DNA from: Sipunculus nudus
Lineage: Eukaryota > Annelida > Sipuncula > Golfingiida > Sipunculidae
Reading direction: 5' to 3'
DNA length: 64,000 bases
Assembly (NCBI GenBank): GCA_026874595.1
Contig: CM049317.1
Location: forward strand, 39,398,401 to 39,462,400
Part shown: in pieces, positions 57,863 through 64,000 of the stretch
How the letters are laid out: each line of letters begins with the position of its first letter
Numbering within the stretch: position 1 is the first letter of the stretch
Program-made: the position numbers and the translations under genes
Notes under the pieces: model-generated
Database searches by the model: none
What the model was told of the DNA's origin: nothing
Seen by the model: only the letters and a program-made list of their open reading frames with translations

Positions 57863-60842
57863 AGCAAACCTGTGAGCTTATGCGATGGTGTGGCATCGTC
57901 CATCGCCTGTCGTCCGGTGTCTATCATCCGTCGTCTGTACGTTAACCCATACTATCTTGAAAACGGCAAGAGTTAGCATCACAAAATTTTATGCAAAAAA
58001 TTAGTTATCTAAAAAATTCTATCGGATTTTGCTTATTTTTTGGCTAACTGCATTTTCTAAGATTTTATAGGGAAAAAGCCAAATTGTCCAATATTTCACA
58101 GAAATGATTCCTGGAACAATCTCTCTCAATTTTGTTCGAATGGTTGAAGTTCGGTGATTATTGGCCAAGTTGCAGGAAGTTGAACTTAGTCATCTGTCCA
58201 AAAAAGCATACTAAAATTACCATCTCAGAAACAGCTGGAGCTATCATCACCAAATTTTATGCCATGTTGGTCACATGAGTCATATCTGAAATTCAGGCAT
58301 TGGTGGCGCCACCTGCATTGACCTTTTTTGTACGGGGGTCATCAGTGCCCGTATCATACAGAGGGCTACAAAAAACTTCTCCTCTGAAACCATATGGCCA
58401 AATGGTTTAATGTAGCACAGAAATGATCCTAGGGTAGTGCTTTCTGAAGTTTGTTCAAATGGTCTCTGTTCAGTTACTTTTGGCTGAGTTACAGGAAGCT
58501 GAACATAGCCAGTTTGCTGTATCTTCCTATATGAGTGATAAACCTGCAAAACATTTTTCGACTGAGGCCACTGAAGCCAATTTTTTTAATATTTTACAAG
58601 AATAATCCCCATAATAATTCTTATAATAATTGTCTTTAATGGTTCCACATGAATGATTTATGACTGAATAATGGAGACTGAATTGAGTCATTTTACCATA
58701 AATGTAAGCTGTGTGAGGCAGTTACATCTAGCCTGGCACCAGTTTATCAGCATCTATAACATCATGCCTCTAGATTTCAGGTTAAATAGCTTGACAGACT
58801 GCCAACTATTCCAGATTTTGCTACAGGCCAAAGGTCAGCCTGGATCTGTTTATAGCTTTAGCAGACTGGCAACTACATCAGATTAGGCAACAGGTCAAGA
58901 GTTCACTCAGTGCAGCCAGGTATAGGTCAAGAGTTCATTCAGTGCAGTAGCTGGATTCTATTTATAGCTTTGGCAGACTGCCAACTTTGTCAGATTATGC
59001 AACAGGTCAAGAGTTCACTTAGTGCAGCCAAGTACAGGTCAAAAGTTCACTCAGTCTAGCCAGGTGCAGGTCAAGAGTTCACTCAGTGCAGTAGCTTGAG
59101 CCAGCAATTGGTCACAGTACACTTTGGGCAACTGCCTTTCTCACCTAAGCCTGGTCCGCCAAGTGCATCAAACTCCAGAAGTTTTATGTATTCAGGGGTT
59201 TCTCTAGGCTGAAAATTTGAAGAGTCTAGGACCCAATTGTTGCCAATTATGATATATATTTAAAACAAATATTTTTTATGGTTGCTTTGTTCTTAAGAAA
59301 ATGTCATATATTATCATTTGTGCTCCAAGCCATTTAATTAACAATAGGATCTTACACAGGGCTTTGGCAAAATCTTCTTTAAAAAAAAACATATTTGTAC
59401 TCTTGTGGTATGTGTTAGCATGCAGATATACATAGTAGTTATTACTGATAGGGAAAAATACACAAGCTTATTCCAAATACTCTTTTAATTGAAAGAACTT
59501 CTCAGTATCTGAAATCAAATTTATTTTATTAAACAGAAACGCAAATGCTAACAAATAAATCTGCTAGGTTACAATTTAAACCAGGTTGATCAACAATGAA
59601 GCCCGGAAAATTGTTTTATAATTAATATATTTGTGACATGACAAACCGCCACTGACAGCTGCTATTCCAACATGCAAGAACCCCCCCCCCCTAAAATAGA
59701 CGGAAAAAATCTTAATTACATTAAAAAGACCGATATAGTTTCTTTGAAATAGTTTAACAAGGTTAAGGAATGTCACCGGCTATTCTTTGCTGGAATCAAT
59801 CACCAAATTCCAGCTTTTCCAACTCATTTCAACGCTCTGAAGAACGTGGTTTGCGACACCCAACTGTCACCTGGCTCCATCATGAACTTGTGTAACCTTT
59901 TAAATATAATCACAGATTATGACGTGTTCATTGGAGCTGGCCTATTAAACACTGCATGACGCGTTATCTGATTTTGACCGTCAGCGTAAACCCTGCATTC
60001 ACTAAAACTTTATAGTAAATACATGGTAATAATGGCACGCAGTGAAAAATGGTTCCCTGCTTACCTTGCGCGAACGCTGCCGGGGGCAGTTAATTGCACT
60101 TGAATTCACTTTTTTCGGCCCATTTCATTTGGTAAATACGGCACGATATGAAAAGGTCACTCTTGTTTTAATATTTAAGCGCAACCAGGTGCCCTCGTTC
60201 CCAGCCTGCATTGCGCGAGCTTCTTTATCGCCCACGGTTTATTTTCTTGTTTACAATGGGAAGGCTACCACGTGTGTCACGGGCATTTGTACAGCCATCG
60301 AACCTGCCTGGATACTGACTGTTCAACGGTATAAAATGACTGTTGAATAAGTAATAATTTCAAGAGTCCCGTGGGACCCATTTGGCCGAAAGCTCATGCG
60401 TCCTTAGTGAAAATCATGCATCAGGGACCCGTACCTACGGGTTACCGAAATCCCTGTGTATTGGCCTGATATTTGACCTGTCCATGCGTCTTTGATGGCT
60501 TTCTCGTTCACAAGACAGGTGTTGCCTACTACATTGACTTTTGCACAGTGTATGTGCCTGCTTATTTCTCCAGAGGAATTTGATAAATCAGCCTGAATTT
60601 GGGCATATTAATACATATTGTAAAGCTTTGTCGTAAACAAGACTGGTGGCACCACCTACAATAATTTTTGCTTTTTTCTCAGGAGGGGATGTCAGCCAGA
60701 AATTGGGCATATGTATCCATCTCTGATACCTTCGTCATATACAAGACATGTAGACCTACCTGAAAAGTAATTGCCCAGCATTGAAGCATTATACCTGGTG
60801 TATACACCATTGCACAGGTTTGCATTAGGCCTGTAGGCCTTG
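57863..60842 (+). mobile_element. Family B element, complete but interrupted
   Basis: AGCAAACCTGTGAGCTTATG at 57863 with an extra CGTCC/CGTCG tract; GGTGGCGCCACC at 58302; CAGTGCAG repeats at 58880-59100; 3' terminus CACAGGTTTGCATTAGG… CTTG at 60842. It is interrupted at 59193-60456 by a separate element. Confidence 0.65.
59193..60456. mobile_element. DNA transposon-like insert with CAGGG ends (1,264 bp)
   Basis: Ends CAGGGGTTTC and, inverted, CAGGGATTTC (9 of 10 match) are flanked by TGTATT on both sides (59187-59192, 60457-60462). Excision restores a continuous B sequence. The right end has the hairpins GTCCCGTGGGAC and ACCCGTACCTACGGGT. CAGGG-type ends are common in hAT elements, but those make 8-bp duplications; here only 6 bp match. 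The 102-codon + frame at 60042-60350 inside shows no transposase motif I know. Confidence 0.6.
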
Positions 60843-60849
60843 TTTTGGT

Positions 60850-62198
60850 AAAAAATAAATATTCATTTCTATGCACGAGAATATTGAGATTTATGATGAT
60901 GCAATTTAGAAGTATTAATCAACTTTTATATTCAGATATATATATATTATATTGGAAATGTATAGAAATATAAACTTATAATAGAAAAAAATGATGTGAT
61001 AAAAAATGAGGAAAACTTATACAAACAATTGTTCATTATTTTCCTGCCTCAAAAAAATTGAAGATCAGGCTTTGATTGCCCTGTATTTATATGCAGAAGT
61101 GTTGTTAATCCCGCCATCTCCCATCATCTCCCACCATCACCATCTCCCATTTCTGTATGTATATGCAGAAGTGTTGTTAATACCCCCACCTAACCCCCCC
61201 CCCCCCCTGCTGCCATTGATTCCTGTGCACTGGGACATTAGTTTTTATTGCAAATGTGTAAAAGTTATGTAATTATAAAAATAATTGGACTAGAAAAAAA
61301 TTAAGATCTTATTGAAACATATTCTTGCCTTAGAAGAATGGAACATAAAAAAAGTGATAAGCTCTGTCTGTCCATCATCTCTCTGTTATCATTAAATTTA
61401 TATTAATTATGGTAATTTTCCTATAAGCACTGTTGAAATAACTATTATTTGCTGTATGTGAATGGAATTAAGCTATTTAAGTCTGAAATTCGAAAGCAAC
61501 TTATATATTCAGTTGTATATTCTTGCAGATGTTACACTTTAAAAAAAAATTGATGTAATAATAAATTAAGAAATAATTTAAACTTCATGTATTATCAGCT
61601 TTGTTTACATGTCTACCAGTCTTTCTGTCCTTTTTTAAATATTAAGTAATTGTGAATCAACTATTTTATCCTGCAAGCTTTCTTGAATTAAGTGAAAATC
61701 CTATGTATATATACACTATAATAATACATATATCTTGTTCCTAGCATCCCCCCTCCCCCCAACCTCCACCACCGCCAAGTCCTTTCATCTGTGGACTGGG
61801 GACATCATTTTTATTTCAACTGTATTCATTTCATAAAATAAAAAAAAAATACACTTAATTTATAATATATATTTAAAACAAATAGATTCAACTGGAAAAA
61901 TGTGTAAACTACTGAACTGTCAACAGTTAATCAAAAAGCCAACTAATGATCATGGTAATAGTACAGATCATTTGTTCACAAACTGCTCACATGCTTCAAT
62001 TTCAACATAAGAAACACATGGTCAGGTCACAAAATGTTATTTGCAACAATTTCTTGCTCATTAATACAAAGCAATCATATAAATCAACCATGGCCTATAT
62101 TACCTCTTCCTCTTACACTTGATCTCCATTTGATATTATTTTACATTTTAACCTTCAGGGTCAACTTCAGCTGAGCACAGTGACCCATGTGTCCCTTG
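60850..62198 (+). mobile_element. Family A 3' part, long variant
   Basis: Ends CAGCTGAGCACAGTGACCC… GTCCCTTG at a T-run. The body has two ATATGCAGAAGTGTTGTTAAT units followed by C-rich text (61090-61210) and AT-rich parts that match 53330-54010 in order. The 5' end is not seen; it begins next to the B terminus. Confidence 0.5.
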
Positions 62199-62444
62199 TT
62201 TTAAATATATCTATCAGCATCATTCTCTTTTCAGTTTTGGTCCAAATTGGTTGAACTAGTTCTTCAGAATCATTGCAGACTTATTTTGAAATTTTCTTTT
62301 TTCTCTGATTTAGTTATGTTTAATCATATTGATTAACTTGTTGAGCAGCGTTTGTAATATTTGATTTTTGTGATGGGTGCCATATATGGTGACCTAATCT
62401 CTGTGAGGTGAAATGGTATTTAAGACAATTTACCATTGTTGCAG
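62199..62444. other. Intron-like sequence before candidate exon
   Basis: AT-rich sequence leading to an acceptor-like TTGTTGCAG at 62444. No family terminus identified. Confidence 0.35.
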
Positions 62445-62687
62445 GGATCATGAAATCTAGAGTCCCTCCTCCAGTCCCAGCCAGGAAACCCAAAATGCCG
62501 GCAGGAATCAAAACCACTGCAGTGCTGCCCTCCAGCAGAGAAAGAAGTCAAAGTCAACCTTTGGAATACAGGGGATTTGTGCAAGAACACCCAAACAGTG
62601 GCCTTAAAGTTGGAACTAATCTTGATGCATCAACTGACAGTGGAATTTATCAACCATCAAACACAGTGATGAACAATTCAGAAGAAG
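62445..62687 (+). CDS. Candidate internal exon, proline-rich protein
   Basis: A 243-bp open segment follows TTGTTGCAG and ends at AAG|GTCTGT. It has phase 1 at both ends (81 codons). It encodes PPPVPARKPKMPAG near the start, a class II SH3 ligand (P-x-x-P-x-R), then a serine-rich stretch with SRERSQSQ and DSGIYQPS, as in disordered linkers of signalling scaffolds. Codon pattern and composition differ from the AT-rich repeats around it. The donor is weak, so it might instead run to the TAG at 62717-62719 as a last exon. The upstream candidate at 36891-37011 fits in phase. The gene is not recognised. Confidence 0.45.
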
Positions 62688-62791
62688 GTCTGTATCACAT
62701 AATCATGATGAATGACTAGTTGAAATCACTAGGAGATACCACATTGAAATGGCCTCAATATAGCAGTACCCTTTTCCTACCGGTATTTGTT

Positions 62792-63060
62792 AGCTCAGCT
62801 TACTGTAAGTCATCTGAGTATAGCGATCACCATTTGTCCGTCGTTCGCCAGTCTGTGTGTCTGTCCATCTGTATGTTCACCAAGCACAAATAGTAACCGC
62901 TGGACCAGGAATCTTCTAAATTCTAAATGCAGAGAGGTCCATGAAAAATCTCCTTGGAAACCTGAGATTATGTTACCCATATTCTTCAAGCTATGGGGCT
63001 CAGTAGTACCCCCCAGAATAATGGAAAATTTGATACAAAAGCTCAAGTATCTGCACATAT
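62792..63060 (+). mobile_element. Family A 5' fragment (A2 subtype)
   Basis: Hairpin start AGCTCAGCTTACTGTAAGTC then ATCTGAGTAT at 62792, short GTCTGTGTGTCTGTCC tract, and one A2 module to CTCAAGTATCTGCACAT, where similarity stops. The next part has a different composition. Confidence 0.55.
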
Positions 63061-63084
63061 ACTGTGGTTGTCTTCTTATTTGTG

Positions 63085-63140
63085 GTGGTTTCAAATTCGC
63101 GATATTCACGGTCGTTCTCTGACCGCGAAATTGAAACCAC
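63085..63140. repeat. 56-bp near-perfect hairpin
   Basis: Arms GTGGTTTCAAATTCGCG and CGCGAAATTGAAACCAC pair at 16 of 17 positions; the inside contains CGGTC-GTTCTCT-GACCG, which can form an alternative stem. It lies just after the point where the A fragment stops, so it may be the terminus of another mobile element. Confidence 0.6.
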
Positions 63141-64000
63141 GCAGTTTTCAATGCGTTTATACAAGACCATGATCATTAATTTCAGAAGCTGCCGATAGTT
63201 TGTGACAGTTGAGATTTATCTTCAGCTACGTAGTGATGTTTATCAAGCCTGGTGCGTATACAATAAATGATTCAGGGAGAATGAAAGGGCCCATTTAAAA
63301 AAATATTGGTTGGCTTAGATGCAAAAACTGTGACCCTTTGAAAATGCGTGCTAATGCCAGCAGATGCGCCCGGCAGTTTTTCCTGTCCCCTGGCACATGA
63401 CTGGAAAGTGTCAGCCGCGCTGGGCAGTAATATTTAAAAATTACGTGTATGTGTGCCAAGTTAGATGACATCCAGTGCCGCTTAAAATGAATATTGAGTA
63501 GAAGTACTCTTTCACATTGTACCATATTAAGTTATGTTAATGAATAAAATTTGTCACTAAAGTAGTGAACATAGCCGCTAGGGTTGCGCCACCTTGTAAC
63601 TGTGTAAAGGACTAATTATGAAATCATGACTCGCCAACGATGTATGATTTGGCTAGAAGTGATGTGAATTTTGAATAAATTTGAAAAGTCACAGTTCATT
63701 CTGGGGCCAAAGTGCTGTTAAACAGTGGAATATTATGTTTTGCTTCAGATTCTAACTGTTAGAAACTGAATACTGTTCCTTCATCCACCTATATGGAAGT
63801 AATTAGCAACATAAACGAAACTCAAATTAATCTGGGCACATCCCTGCCTTTGATACTGATACAAGGGGGCTCCCTACAGGGGTCCCTTGTTGGTTGAGCA
63901 GGTGATTACGACTCGACTTTTAATTAACAGGAGTAAGATATCCTTATCAAGACAGTTTCCCTAATCAAACTTAATATACAGCTTTGTAGTTACAGGTTGG
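63141..64000. other. Unassigned, with one possible 3' terminus
   Basis: A GC-richer part lies at 63340-63480. At 63862-63889 CAAGGG and CCCTTG pair around GGCTCCCTACAGGGGT and end in CTTG before a TT, like the 3' ends of the families above; it may close an unidentified family that starts near 63061. No exon is supported. Confidence 0.3.

Noticed and set aside
60042-60350. 102-codon + frame as a transposase remnant
   Set aside because: No catalytic or zinc-finger motif is visible; the longer frame is explained by the higher GC content of the insert.
1-64000. Ribosomal or transfer RNA genes
   Set aside because: No cloverleaf with A and B boxes and no rRNA core sequence was recognised on reading both strands; a tRNA scan would be needed to exclude diverged copies.

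Overview
This window is AT-rich eukaryotic DNA made almost entirely of non-coding repeats. It has no operons, no ribosome-binding sites and no dense coding, and I recognise no host gene. It is most likely from an invertebrate, and a bivalve mollusc fits best. Several interspersed families here share one layout: a 5' hairpin, then a short CG-rich or tetranucleotide (GTCC/ACGG) microsatellite, a body that may hold tandem repeats, an asymmetric inverted copy of the 5' end, a 3' hairpin, and an end in CTAG or CTTG at a T-run. That layout is known for non-autonomous Helentron-like elements (HINEs, Drosophila DINE-1, bivalve pearl/CvA-type elements). The species assignment is inference. I call the families A (5' AGCTCAGCTGA), B (5' AGCGAACCTGTG), C (5' GTATCCGCC), D (5' GTATCCCCAGAC), with single or partial families E, F and G. 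No Rep/helicase coding sequence was seen, so every copy here is non-autonomous.

Layout. 1-572 unassigned; 573-775 family G 5' end; 776-2454 a complete A element; 2627-5853 a 5'-truncated, frameshifted LINE reverse-transcriptase pseudogene flanked by a 392-bp direct repeat; 6739-11314 three serial family B 5' ends with one 3' end; 11545-14440 a degenerate repeat with an 11-bp period, interrupted by an A element; 14520-16068 and 17648-18868 two unrelated 51-bp minisatellites; 19242-22022 a B element with a doubled 3' end; 22111-23200 an A element with repeated internal modules; 24671-30830 a run of E, C, D, A, B and C copies cutting into each other; 31630-34873 a tandem segmental duplication, each copy with a 37-bp minisatellite; 34880-35392 a possible solo LTR; 36891-37011 a candidate exon; 37030-43935 three more arrays (48, 39 and 47 bp) around an A element that holds a 1,750-bp TTAA-flanked transposon; 45003-54835 a B element split by a 9.4-kb nest of A, D, C and A elements; 55215-55965 a compact F element; 57863-60842 a B element carrying a 1.26-kb insert with CAGGG ends; 62445-62687 a second candidate exon encoding a proline-rich, SH3-ligand-like segment.

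How the parts relate. The window looks like a large intron or intergenic tract built by repeated insertion of Helentron-like elements into T-runs of older copies, plus amplification of minisatellites. The two candidate exons are on the + strand, phase-compatible and 25 kb apart, and could belong to one gene. Most striking, otherwise unrelated families share short motifs: the palindrome GGTGGCGCCACC, part of a CTCF-like core, in A, B, C and D; and nuclear-receptor response-element-like repeats (AGGTCA direct repeats with 1-bp spacing, and AGGTCATGACCT) in C, D and F.
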